NCBI GenBank assembly: GCA_902560625.1
Contig: CACEMD010000006.1
Span: 1-64,000 of the forward strand
Origin: an uncultured Pelagibacteraceae bacterium
Lineage (GTDB): Bacteria > Pseudomonadota > Alphaproteobacteria > Pelagibacterales > Pelagibacteraceae
Direction of reading: 5' to 3'
DNA: 64,000 nt
The notes under the pieces were generated by a model, which saw only the letters and a list, made by a program, of their open reading frames with translations, had not been told where the DNA came from and did not search any database. This document shows, piece by piece, positions 1-8,831 of the stretch (within the stretch, counting starts at the first letter, position 1; each line of letters starts with the position of its first letter). Made by a program: the position numbers and the translations under genes.

Positions 1-414
1 TTATCAGGAAACGTTAAGGCATGGGGTATTTTACAAAATAGATCAGGAAAGGTTACTAGACAGTTTTTTGCAGATCTTGATGGTAAATGGGATGGTAAAA
101 AATTGATCCTAGATGAAAAATTTAATTGGAATGATGGAGAAATTCAAAATAGACAATGGCAAATAACAAAAATTGATGAGCATAACTATGAGGGCACAGC
201 AGGAGATGTGGTTGGTACTGCGAAGGGCTATTCATATGGACCAGCTTTTAAGTTTGAGTATGTATTATTAGTTCCTGTAAAAGGAAGAGAAATAAAAATT
301 ACATTTGATGATTGGATTTTCATGCAAGATGAAAGAGTAGCCATTAATAGAGCAACAATGACTAAATTTGGAATTAAAGTTGCAGAACTTACAGTGATGT
401 TTGTTAAGGATTAA
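1..414 (+). CDS. DUF3833-like protein, 5' end outside window
   Basis: Open frame runs from base 1; C-terminal sequence ...GDVVGTAKGYSYGPAFKFEYVLLVPVKGREIKITFDDWIFMQDERVAINRATMTKFGIKVAELTVMF resembles DUF3833. Confidence 0.75.
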   Translation, partial: LSGNVKAWGILQNRSGKVTRQFFADLDGKWDGKKLILDEKFNWNDGEIQNRQWQITKIDEHNYEGTAGDVVGTAKGYSYGPAFKFEYVLLVPVKGREIKITFDDWIFMQDERVAINRATMTKFGIKVAELTVMFVKD

Positions 415-1175
415 TTTTTCTGATATTTTGTCAGTTTACTTATTAGCTTAAGATATAAACTATAAGGCAAAATTCTCAATAATTTCAAAATTAGTGTTAA
501 TTGTTTTGGAAAATGTATTTCAAATTTATTAGAGTTAACCAGACCTTCATAGATTTTATCAGCAGCATAATCAGCAGTTCTCAAAAAAGGCATTTTAAAA
601 TCGTTTTTGTCCGTCATAGGCGTTTTAATGAATCCAGGCGAAATTAAAGAAACTCTAACTCCATATCTTTTAAAATCAAAAAATAAGCTTTCAGCAAGAT
701 TATTTAGAGCTGACTTTGATGGTCCATACCCTGTAGAATTTGGTAACCCTCTATAACCTGCAATAGAAGAGACGATAGATATGTGTCCACTTTTTTTATT
801 CCGATAGTATTTTTCAACACTCTTAATACAATTTAATGTTCCAAAAAAATTTACTTTCAATACATTTTCAATTTGGTCGACATCAATTTCTTTTTCTTTT
901 CCTGGATCCCATGTACCGGTTGAAAAAAAAGATATATCAATAGTCTTAAATTTATCCTCAATTTTCTTAAAAACTTCTTTGCATTTTTCTTTATCTGTAA
1001 CATCTAGAGGAAACGAATAAATATCTTGATTCAATTCTTCTAGCTCCTTTAAAAGATTTTCTCTCCTTGCAGAAGCTGCAACATTCCACCCATTTTTAGC
1101 AAATTTTATAGCTAAAGCTCTACCAATACCTGTGCTTGCTCCTGTTATCCATATAGTTTTATCGTTCATGATCAA
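411..1175 (-). CDS. SDR-family NAD(P)-dependent oxidoreductase
   Basis: WITGASTGIGRALA Rossmann motif, YGPSKSA active site. Confidence 0.9.
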   Translation of the reverse strand: MIMNDKTIWITGASTGIGRALAIKFAKNGWNVAASARRENLLKELEELNQDIYSFPLDVTDKEKCKEVFKKIEDKFKTIDISFFSTGTWDPGKEKEIDVDQIENVLKVNFFGTLNCIKSVEKYYRNKKSGHISIVSSIAGYRGLPNSTGYGPSKSALNNLAESLFFDFKRYGVRVSLISPGFIKTPMTDKNDFKMPFLRTADYAADKIYEGLVNSNKFEIHFPKQLTLILKLLRILPYSLYLKLISKLTKYQKN

Positions 1176-1192
1176 ATGATATATATATTAAA

Positions 1193-1660
1193 ATGTTAAA
1201 AAATAAATTTATATCTTTTTTTGTTTTTGCGATAGTTACATATTCAGCGTCATTTATAGGAAGTGTAGCGACAATAACATACAAAGAGCCGTGGTATTCT
1301 AATTTAATAAAAACAAGTCTTACACCACCAGATTGGGTTTTTGCACCTGTATGGACAACTTTATACTTGTTAATGACAATATCAATTTGGTTAGTTTGGC
1401 ACAAAAATTATAAAAACCTTAGTCTAATTTATTTATATTTTATTCATCTAATTTTCAATACAACTTGGAGTATTGTTTTTTTTGTATACCATAATATTTT
1501 ATTAGCACTATTAAATTTAATTATAATTATATTATTTATTATATTTTTAATGTTCGAATTTAAAAAAGTTAGCAATTTAAGTTTTATACTTATGATGCCA
1601 TATTTACTTTGGAGCATTTATGCATTATTCCTAAATATAAATTTATTATTATTAAATTAA
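1193..1660 (+). CDS. TspO/MBR (tryptophan-rich sensory protein) family
   Basis: Multi-TM protein with YKEPWYSNLIKTSLTPPDWVFAPVWTTLYLLM and NTTWSIVFF motifs. Confidence 0.88.
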   Translation: MLKNKFISFFVFAIVTYSASFIGSVATITYKEPWYSNLIKTSLTPPDWVFAPVWTTLYLLMTISIWLVWHKNYKNLSLIYLYFIHLIFNTTWSIVFFVYHNILLALLNLIIIILFIIFLMFEFKKVSNLSFILMMPYLLWSIYALFLNINLLLLN

Positions 1661-1662
1661 AA

Positions 1663-2766
1663 ATGGATGATGTTGTTATAATCGGCGGTGGAATAATAGG
1701 AACTGCAACTGCTTATTTTCTCTCTAAAGAAGGTAGAAAAGTAAAAGTAATTGAGAGAGACCCTACATATAAAATTGCATCTTTCCCTCTATCTCTAGGT
1801 GGATTTAGAAGACAATTTTTCCAAAAAGAAAATATTTTGTTAGGAAAATTTGCTAAAGAGTTCATTTTTAATTTACCAAAAAATTTAAAAACAAAAAAAA
1901 ATCCGAACCCAACTGCCAGCATGGTACCAAATGGATATTTATTAATGTTTGGACCAGATAGAGCAGAGGAGCAATATAAAGCTTTAGAAAATCATAAAGA
2001 GTGTGATGCAGGAACTAAAAATATTAAAGGTTCCGAACTACCAGAATTTTTTCCATATATAAATAACGATGGAATAGAAACTGCAACTTACACAGATAAT
2101 GAAACTGAAGGATGGATAGATCCATTTTTATTTCATGGAGCTTTAAAAAGCAAAGCTGAGGAGTTGGGTGCTAAATTTATAAAAGGTGATATTAAAAATA
2201 TTTCAGAAATTAATGCTAAGACTATTGTATCTGCTGCAGGATGTTGGACAAAAGAATTATTAGGAGACATTCCTGTTGTTCCACAAAAGCACACAGTTTT
2301 TAGAGTTAAATGTCCAAAATATATTAAAGAAATGCCTCTTACTGGAGATCTAACAACGGGAGTATATTGGAGACCAGAAGGAGGTGAATATTTAGCAGGT
2401 TCACCGATTTCTACATTCGATGCAAAAGATCTTGAACCTGATTGGAGTCACTTTGACGAACTTGTTTGGCCAGCTCTTGCAAAAAGAGTTCCTATTTTTG
2501 AGGAACTAAAACTAACTGGCGCATGGGCAGGCTATTATGATTGTAATAAATTAGACAATAATGCAGTTGTCGGCAAACATCCAAAATATGAAAATGTCTA
2601 TATGGCATCAGGTTTTACAGGAAGAGGTCTAATGCAAGCACCTGGTATAGGCAGAGCATTAACTGAACTTATTACTACTGGAAAATACCAAACAATTGAT
2701 ATCAGTGTTTTCGGAGTGGATAGAGTTTTAAATAGTAAGGCTCGACCAGAGCCATATGTTTTATAG
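1663..2766 (+). CDS. FAD-dependent oxidoreductase (DAO family, FOXRED1-like)
   Basis: VVIIGGGIIGTATAYFLSKEG dinucleotide-binding motif, GGFRRQFF, C-terminal ASGFTGRGLMQAPGIGRALTELI; start moved to ATG 1663. Confidence 0.85.
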   Translation: MDDVVIIGGGIIGTATAYFLSKEGRKVKVIERDPTYKIASFPLSLGGFRRQFFQKENILLGKFAKEFIFNLPKNLKTKKNPNPTASMVPNGYLLMFGPDRAEEQYKALENHKECDAGTKNIKGSELPEFFPYINNDGIETATYTDNETEGWIDPFLFHGALKSKAEELGAKFIKGDIKNISEINAKTIVSAAGCWTKELLGDIPVVPQKHTVFRVKCPKYIKEMPLTGDLTTGVYWRPEGGEYLAGSPISTFDAKDLEPDWSHFDELVWPALAKRVPIFEELKLTGAWAGYYDCNKLDNNAVVGKHPKYENVYMASGFTGRGLMQAPGIGRALTELITTGKYQTIDISVFGVDRVLNSKARPEPYVL

Positions 2767-2931
2767 TTTTTTTATATAAATTCCCAAAATTCCATTGAAA
2801 GTAGATATTGCTATTATCAATAATTGACCTTTAAAAGAGTAAAAATTAAAACTTGGGTAAAAACTTATCGCTATAGAAAAAAATAAATAAGTTAAAATAA
2901 AGGGTTTTATAAATTTTCTTAAAGATTCCAA
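2761..2931 (-). CDS. Putative small membrane protein (56 aa, TTG start), not in ORF track
   Basis: Open frame MESLRKFIKPFILTYLFFSIAISFYPSFNFYSFKGQLLIIAISTFNGILGIYIKKL; strongly hydrophobic; GGAGG upstream inside the msrA 3' end. Confidence 0.45.
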   Translation of the reverse strand: MESLRKFIKPFILTYLFFSIAISFYPSFNFYSFKGQLLIIAISTFNGILGIYIKKL

Positions 2932-3494
2932 ATTCTCTTTAACACCTCCTCACGACCACAAGCTTTTTTGTACATTAAATAATTTAAAAAGTATTCATTG
3001 TAATAGTTTTGGTGCTTATCCTCAGCTATATAAAAAATTTCAAATTTTCGAACATAAGTTAAAACTTTTTTTTGAAATTTTTTTTCAATTTCCAAAATAC
3101 TTTTACCAATAAGTTTTTTTTCTAAATCATTTTGATAAAAAGCAACTGATCTATAACTATAGCCTTTATCACAAAATTGACCAAAAGCATCAAAAGGATC
3201 TATATTTAACCAAAAGTTTTGCAATAATATTTCATATGAAATTATTTCTTTATCATAAACTATCTCGATCACCTCAAAATGACCTGTATTGCCATAGGTT
3301 ACTTCTTTATATGTTGGGTTTGAGGTAGTTCCGCCTGAGTAACCTGATATTACTTCTTTAACACCATCTAATTTTTCAAATGACTCCTCCATACACCAAA
3401 AGCATCCTCCAGCAAAATATGCTTTACTAATATTTTCTGAATAAGCATAATTAATTTGTATTAAAAAAATTATTATAATTTTTGTAAATTTCAC
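2919..3494 (-). CDS. msrA: Peptide-methionine (S)-S-oxide reductase, with signal-like N-terminus
   Basis: AYFAGGCFWCMEESFEKLDGVKEVISGYSGG motif. Confidence 0.93.
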   Translation of the reverse strand: MKFTKIIIIFLIQINYAYSENISKAYFAGGCFWCMEESFEKLDGVKEVISGYSGGTTSNPTYKEVTYGNTGHFEVIEIVYDKEIISYEILLQNFWLNIDPFDAFGQFCDKGYSYRSVAFYQNDLEKKLIGKSILEIEKKFQKKVLTYVRKFEIFYIAEDKHQNYYNEYFLNYLMYKKACGREEVLKRIWNL

Positions 3495-3536
3495 ACGATA
3501 AGAATATTAAAATATTAAAATTTGTTAATGATATAA

Positions 3537-3565
3537 AAGGTAGCTACTTTTAATGTAGCTACCTT
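3537..3565 (-). terminator. Intrinsic terminator for the minus-strand formate dehydrogenase gene
   Basis: Perfect 11-bp inverted repeat AAGGTAGCTAC/GTAGCTACCTT, 7-nt loop, followed on the minus strand by TTATATC. Confidence 0.7.
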
Positions 3566-3576
3566 ATTTAAATATG

Positions 3577-4776
3577 TTAAGCTTTTTTATATTTAGCAGC
3601 TTCTTCAGAACCACTTGTAGCTGATCCTTTACTGTATGAGTGTGCCCCCATACCTGCTAATTGTCCATCTTTCACAATTAGGTACTGATTTCTGATTTCT
3701 GTACCATCGAAAAAGCATTCTAGAATTTCTCTAACGCCATCGGCATATCTTGCTTGAGCAGTTAATGATGTTCCAGATGTATGTGGAGTCATGCCATGAT
3801 TTGGCATACTTCTCCATACGTGATCATTTGGTGCTGGCTGAGGAAACCATACATCCCCCGCATATCCACTTAGTTGACCACTTTTCAAGGCTTTTGCAAT
3901 TGCGTCTTTATTACAAATTTTTCCTCTTGCTGTATTTACAATGTAAGCACCTTTTTTCATTTTACTTATCATTGCATCGTCAAATAAATTTTCCGTTTCA
4001 GGGTGAAGAGGACAATTAATTGTTACTACGTCACAAACTTTAACCATAGATTCTACTGATTCATGGAATGTTAAGTTTAACTCTTTCTCAACGCTATCAG
4101 GTAGTTTATGTCTATCAAAGTAATGTAAATGAACATCAAATGGTTTCATTTTTCTAAGAGCATCTAGTCCGATTCTTCCTGCAGCAACAGTTCCAATATG
4201 CATACCTTCAACATCATATGATCTTTGGACTGCATCCGCTATATTCCATCCACCTTCATTAACAATTCTATGCTGGTTATGGTAGTCTCTCACCATTGAG
4301 ACAATCATCATAACTATGTGTTCAGCCACAGATCTAGAATTACAAAAAGTTACTTCAACAACATCAATTTTATTATCCATAGCAGCTTGTAAATCTACAT
4401 GGTCTGATCCAATACCTGCTGTAATTGCCATCTTAAGATTTTTTGCCTTAGCAATCCGCTCTTTGGTTAAATAATAAGGGAAAAAGGGCTGAGAAATAAC
4501 AATGTCAGCATCAACAATATGTTTGTCTGCTTCACAACCATCTCCATCTTTACTGTTAGTTACTATTAATTCGTGCCCATTACTTTCTAAAAATTTTCTC
4601 AAGCCGAGCTCACCGGAAACACACCCTAAAAGTTGACCAGGCGTATAGTCTCGTCCTTTAGGTGTAGGCAATGTCATCCCATCAGGATATTTTTCTAATT
4701 TTGGAAGACTAGACAAAGGGTATGATTTTGGCATTCCTCCTTTAGGATCGTCATATAATATACAAAGTACTTTCAT
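3577..4776 (-). CDS. NAD-dependent formate dehydrogenase (D-2-hydroxyacid dehydrogenase family)
   Basis: MKVLCILYDDPKGGMPKSYPLSSLPKLEKYPDG; GTVAAGRIGLDALRKMKPFDVHLHYFDRHKLP; NTARGKI; HGMTPHTSGTSL. Confidence 0.92.
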   Translation of the reverse strand: MKVLCILYDDPKGGMPKSYPLSSLPKLEKYPDGMTLPTPKGRDYTPGQLLGCVSGELGLRKFLESNGHELIVTNSKDGDGCEADKHIVDADIVISQPFFPYYLTKERIAKAKNLKMAITAGIGSDHVDLQAAMDNKIDVVEVTFCNSRSVAEHIVMMIVSMVRDYHNQHRIVNEGGWNIADAVQRSYDVEGMHIGTVAAGRIGLDALRKMKPFDVHLHYFDRHKLPDSVEKELNLTFHESVESMVKVCDVVTINCPLHPETENLFDDAMISKMKKGAYIVNTARGKICNKDAIAKALKSGQLSGYAGDVWFPQPAPNDHVWRSMPNHGMTPHTSGTSLTAQARYADGVREILECFFDGTEIRNQYLIVKDGQLAGMGAHSYSKGSATSGSEEAAKYKKA

Positions 4777-4886
4777 TTTTTATCTCTCCTTTTTAATAAA
4801 TTCTAATAAAGTCTATTGCTTAATTTATGAGGGAAAGTCTAGCATATAAAAAAGTCTCTGCAAATAATATTTAATTTATAAGTATA

Positions 4887-5354
4887 CTATTTTTTTGGGT
4901 ATTCTTTACGTAATATAAATCTATTTAGAACGACCCCAAATACAATCACTATTAAACTACCTAAAATAATAGGACTTAATATATAACTGAATGAAGCAGA
5001 TCCTATTATTACAATAATTGGATTTCCACCTGCTGGTGGATGAGTTACATTTAAAAATATCATCAAAAAAACTCCAAAACCAACTGCAGCCGGTATCATA
5101 GCGTAAATTGGTAATGGTACATAATTAACAAATATTACACCTGTAATTGAAGTTAATAAATGACCAAAAAAAATATTTTTAGGTTGAGCAAAAGGACTTT
5201 CTGGGTATCCAAACAATATTACCATTGTTGAACCAAAAGAAGCAATTAGAAAAATTCCATATTCAGTTTTATAAGTTAATAATGTTAAAACACCTATTGT
5301 TAAAAAAGAAAAAAAACCAGCCAGTGATGATTTAATTAAATTTTCTTTATTCAT
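4887..5354 (-). CDS. HPP-family integral membrane protein
   Basis: Four-TM pattern with GYPESPFAQPKNIFFGHLLTSITGV and THPPAGGNPIIV. Confidence 0.88.
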   Translation of the reverse strand: MNKENLIKSSLAGFFSFLTIGVLTLLTYKTEYGIFLIASFGSTMVILFGYPESPFAQPKNIFFGHLLTSITGVIFVNYVPLPIYAMIPAAVGFGVFLMIFLNVTHPPAGGNPIIVIIGSASFSYILSPIILGSLIVIVFGVVLNRFILRKEYPKK

Positions 5355-5751
5355 AATTTTTTATTAATTTTGATAATACATTAAATGGTAATACTAAACA
5401 TTGTTTACGGGAAATATTGTCTTTGTTAATTACTTTAATAAAACCATTCCATTCTTTTGGAAATTTGGTGCTTGGATCTTCAAAAAAATTTTCCACAGTT
5501 TCTACAAGATTTTTTATTTTGGTAATCGATTTCTTTTTACATTTTTCTGAAAGTAAACTAGCTGATGCTTCACAATAAATGCACGATTTACTTCTATAAC
5601 CAATATCTAAAATTTTTTTATTTTTTATTTTAAATGAAATTTCTATTTCATCGCCACAAATAGGATTTTTTTTTTTAAATTTATCAGTAAAATCTTCTAA
5701 TAAATTATTATTTTTAGAATTTGAGGCGATTTTTATAATTTCTAGGTTCAT
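5347..5751 (-). CDS. IscU/SufU-like iron-sulfur scaffold domain protein
   Basis: NPICGDEIEISFKI...GYRSKSCIYCEASASLLSE...KQCLVLPF retains three Cys positions of the family. Confidence 0.75.
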   Translation of the reverse strand: MNLEIIKIASNSKNNNLLEDFTDKFKKKNPICGDEIEISFKIKNKKILDIGYRSKSCIYCEASASLLSEKCKKKSITKIKNLVETVENFFEDPSTKFPKEWNGFIKVINKDNISRKQCLVLPFNVLSKLIKNYE

Positions 5752-5870
5752 TGATTTATAAAGATATTCTATATTTACCTTTATAAATAAAAAAAGTTAA
5801 TTAGTCTTCAATAATTATTAATTGATTTAATTTAGTTGTGGAAAAAGAAATTTAGTAATAGAAATTATCA

Positions 5871-6776
5871 ATGATACAACTTAAAAATCCAAAAGGAGCA
5901 ATTCCTTTAGTATTAATTGCAGGGTTATTATGGTCCTTTGGACCCTATGTAGTAAGAAATATTGATGAACCCCATCTTGTCCCTTGGCAGTATCTTTTCA
6001 CAAGAGGAATTGTAATATTTATACTTTTAAACTTTTTTCTTTATCTAGAGGAAGGTAAGAGTTTCTATAAAAATTATTTTAAAATGGGAATTTCAGGCCT
6101 AATTGGTGGAGCAGGGCTTGGAGCAGCAATGATAACTTTTATATGGTCTATCACAAATACCTCTGCTGCAATAACGTTGTTATGTCTAGCTTCTATGCCA
6201 TTCATAACTGCACTATTAGGATTTCTTTTTTTAAAAGAAAAAGTTTCTGTAAATACCTGGATATCAATCATAATTGCATCAATCGGAATTATTATAATGG
6301 CTTTAGGATCTCAAAATTCAAACAATATTTTTGGATTATTATTTGGATTAATATCTGCATTAGGTTTTGCTATATTTTCTACGACGCTTAGATGGAGGAA
6401 AGACACACCAAAATTTACGACCGTATCTGTAGCTGGTTTAATATGTTTTGTATTTTCCTCTATAATGATAATTTCATTAGATATAAACTTTTTATCTAGT
6501 GGTAAAAACGAAAGCTTATTTGCTTTACACGGTTCCTTAGTTTGTTTTGGTCTGATACTTTATTCTATTGGTTCAAAGCATATTCCTGCTGCAGATTTGA
6601 CTTTACTATCCCTCACTGAAGTTATAGGAGGTATTTTTTGGGTATGGTTACCTTGGTTAGGTATAAATGAAATACCATCTACAAATACAATAGTTGGTGG
6701 TTTTTTAATATTTATCTCAATTTTTTATTATAGTTTTTTAATACAAAATAATAAGAGATTTATCGGCTTGAATTAG
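5871..6776 (+). CDS. EamA/DMT-family transporter
   Basis: About 10 TM segments in two EamA-like repeats. Confidence 0.85.
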   Translation: MIQLKNPKGAIPLVLIAGLLWSFGPYVVRNIDEPHLVPWQYLFTRGIVIFILLNFFLYLEEGKSFYKNYFKMGISGLIGGAGLGAAMITFIWSITNTSAAITLLCLASMPFITALLGFLFLKEKVSVNTWISIIIASIGIIIMALGSQNSNNIFGLLFGLISALGFAIFSTTLRWRKDTPKFTTVSVAGLICFVFSSIMIISLDINFLSSGKNESLFALHGSLVCFGLILYSIGSKHIPAADLTLLSLTEVIGGIFWVWLPWLGINEIPSTNTIVGGFLIFISIFYYSFLIQNNKRFIGLN

Positions 6777-6790
6777 ATAATATAAATTTC

Positions 6791-7900
6791 ATGAATAAAA
6801 CAATAGTTAATAGTTGGAATGAATGGGATCCACTTAAACATGTAATTGTTGGAAGAGCTGACAACTGTTGTATCCCAGCTCCTGAACCAGCAGTTGATGT
6901 AAAAATACCATCAGACTCAGATATGAAAGGTACACACGGTAGAAGAACCCAAGAAACTATTGATAGAGCAAACGAGCTTTTAGATAAATTTTCTAAAACA
7001 CTAGAAAGTAGAGGTGTAAGGGTTGATAGACCATCTCCACTAAAGTTCGACACAGAAATTGGTACTCCAGATTGGAAAGTAGAAAATATGTTTGGCTGCA
7101 TGCCTCCAAGAGATGTGATAATAACAGTTGGAAAAGAAATGTTAGAGGCAACAATGAGTTTTCGTTCGCGTTTCTTTGAATACTTAGCATATAGACCTTT
7201 ATTACAAAAGTATTTTATGGAAGATCCAAATATGAAACATGAGTCAGCACCCAAACCAAGGTTAACAGATAAAGACTATCATAAAAATTATCTATCAGAT
7301 GATGTCAGCCTTGAGCAAAGATTAGAATGGGCAGAAAAAAAGTACTTTGTAACAACAGAGGAAGAACCTTTATTTGATGCTGCTGATATATTGCGTTTTG
7401 GTAAAGATTTAATTGTTCAACATGGTTTTACAACAAATCTTAAAGGGATTGATTGGCTAAAAAGGCATTTTCCTGACCATCGTGTTCACACAGTTAATTT
7501 TCCTGGTGATCCATATCCTATTCACATTGATGCTACATTTACACCTATTAGACCAGGTTTAATTCTTAATAATCCCCAAAGAAAACTTCCAAAAAATCAA
7601 AGAAAACTTTTTGAGGATAATGGATGGGAAATTGTTTACGCAGCTCAACCTGCTCATAATACTCCACCACCATTATGTTATTCTTCAGTTTGGCTATCAA
7701 TGAATGTGCTTGTTGTAGACCCAAAAACTGTATGTGTTGAAAAAAGTGAGGTATATCAAGCTGAACAACTTGATAAGTTAGGAATGGAAGTTTTACCGAT
7801 AGATTTAAGAGACGTATATGCTTTTGGAGGTGGCCTTCATTGTGGAACTACAGATGTTAATAGGGAAGGAAATTGTGAAGATTATTTTCCCAAACAATAA
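6791..7900 (+). CDS. Amidinotransferase (glycine amidinotransferase-like)
   Basis: NSWNEWDPLKHVIVGRAD N-terminus; GGGLHCGTTDVNRE catalytic Cys motif. Confidence 0.85.
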   Translation: MNKTIVNSWNEWDPLKHVIVGRADNCCIPAPEPAVDVKIPSDSDMKGTHGRRTQETIDRANELLDKFSKTLESRGVRVDRPSPLKFDTEIGTPDWKVENMFGCMPPRDVIITVGKEMLEATMSFRSRFFEYLAYRPLLQKYFMEDPNMKHESAPKPRLTDKDYHKNYLSDDVSLEQRLEWAEKKYFVTTEEEPLFDAADILRFGKDLIVQHGFTTNLKGIDWLKRHFPDHRVHTVNFPGDPYPIHIDATFTPIRPGLILNNPQRKLPKNQRKLFEDNGWEIVYAAQPAHNTPPPLCYSSVWLSMNVLVVDPKTVCVEKSEVYQAEQLDKLGMEVLPIDLRDVYAFGGGLHCGTTDVNREGNCEDYFPKQ

Positions 7901-7926
7901 GTAGTAATATATAAAATTAAATTAAA

Positions 7927-8714
7927 TTAATTTTTAAAACTTTTTTCTACATCAAAATTTTCTAGTCTTGATGAATTTTCATTTTGAATTTGCTGATCAT
8001 CTAAACCTCTTAATTTTAATTGTTCTAACTCAATTTGTCTCAACTTAATTTCTTTTTGTTGTTCTCTTTCTTCAATTAATTTTTGTTCTCTTTCAAACTT
8101 TTTTTCCCATTCTTTAATCTTTAGCGCTTCTTCATCCTTATCTAATTGTTTTTGTTGATCTAGCATTTTCTGCTTTCTATATCTTCTTTTATTTTCTCTT
8201 TGTTCTTTTATTTTTTGCTCTTCCTCTCTTACTTTAAGGTCAACATCTTTTCTTTTTTGTTCTTCCTCTTTAAGCTTAAGTTCTTTATCTTTTTTTTCTG
8301 TTCAGTAGTTGCAACCTTTAATTCATTTTCTTTATTTATAACATTTTGTTCTTTTAATTTTAATTCATCTTCTTTTAATGACTGTTCTTTTTTAGTTATT
8401 TTTTGTTCTTTTTCTCTAAGAATTTGATTTTGTTCATTTAATTTAAGTTTATTTTCACGTTGATCTTGTTCAACAGAAATTAATTTTTGTTCTTTTTCTT
8501 TAAGTTTAATTAATTCCTCTAATCTTAAGAGTTCTTTTTCTTTCAATTTAATTTCTTTATCTTTTTGTTTAATTTTCTCTAATTCTTTTTTTATTTTATC
8601 TTCTTTTTGTTTGATTTCTTTCTTCTCTTTACTTTTTTGATTATTTTTAAAATCCTGGTACAGTAAATTAAATATTCCTGAGTCTTTTTTCCTCGTATGA
8701 TTTTTTTTTCTCAT
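7927..8714 (-). CDS. Lys/Glu/Gln-rich coiled-coil protein split by a -1 frame change at a poly-A tract
   Basis: ORFs 8229-8714 and 7927-8166; the 7927 frame stays open back to about 8301, and joining at the T8 tract 8290-8297 (A8 on minus) gives ...TEQKKKDKELKLKEEEQKRKDVDLKVREEEQKIKEQRENKRRYRKQKMLDQQ... Confidence 0.7.
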
Positions 8715-8831
8715 ATGTTTATTTAAACAAAATATCTGGTTTTCGACAAGACAGAGTCATGAAATTTTTTTTTAATACAACCTACGTTAGATTTAAAATC
8801 TAATTTAAAACTATTTACTATTAATTAATTT

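Noticed and set aside
1159-1404. 81-aa minus ORF antisense to TspO
   Set aside because: Overlaps both SDR 5' end and TspO coding sequence; no motif
6760-7254. 164-aa antisense ORF under the amidinotransferase gene
   Set aside because: Fully opposite a well-supported conserved CDS; no recognisable motif; typical shadow ORF
8787-8803. TTAGATT-TAA-AATCTAA hairpin between the coiled-coil and MFS genes
   Set aside because: All but one pair per arm are A-T, and no U-tract follows on either strand; expected by chance at this composition
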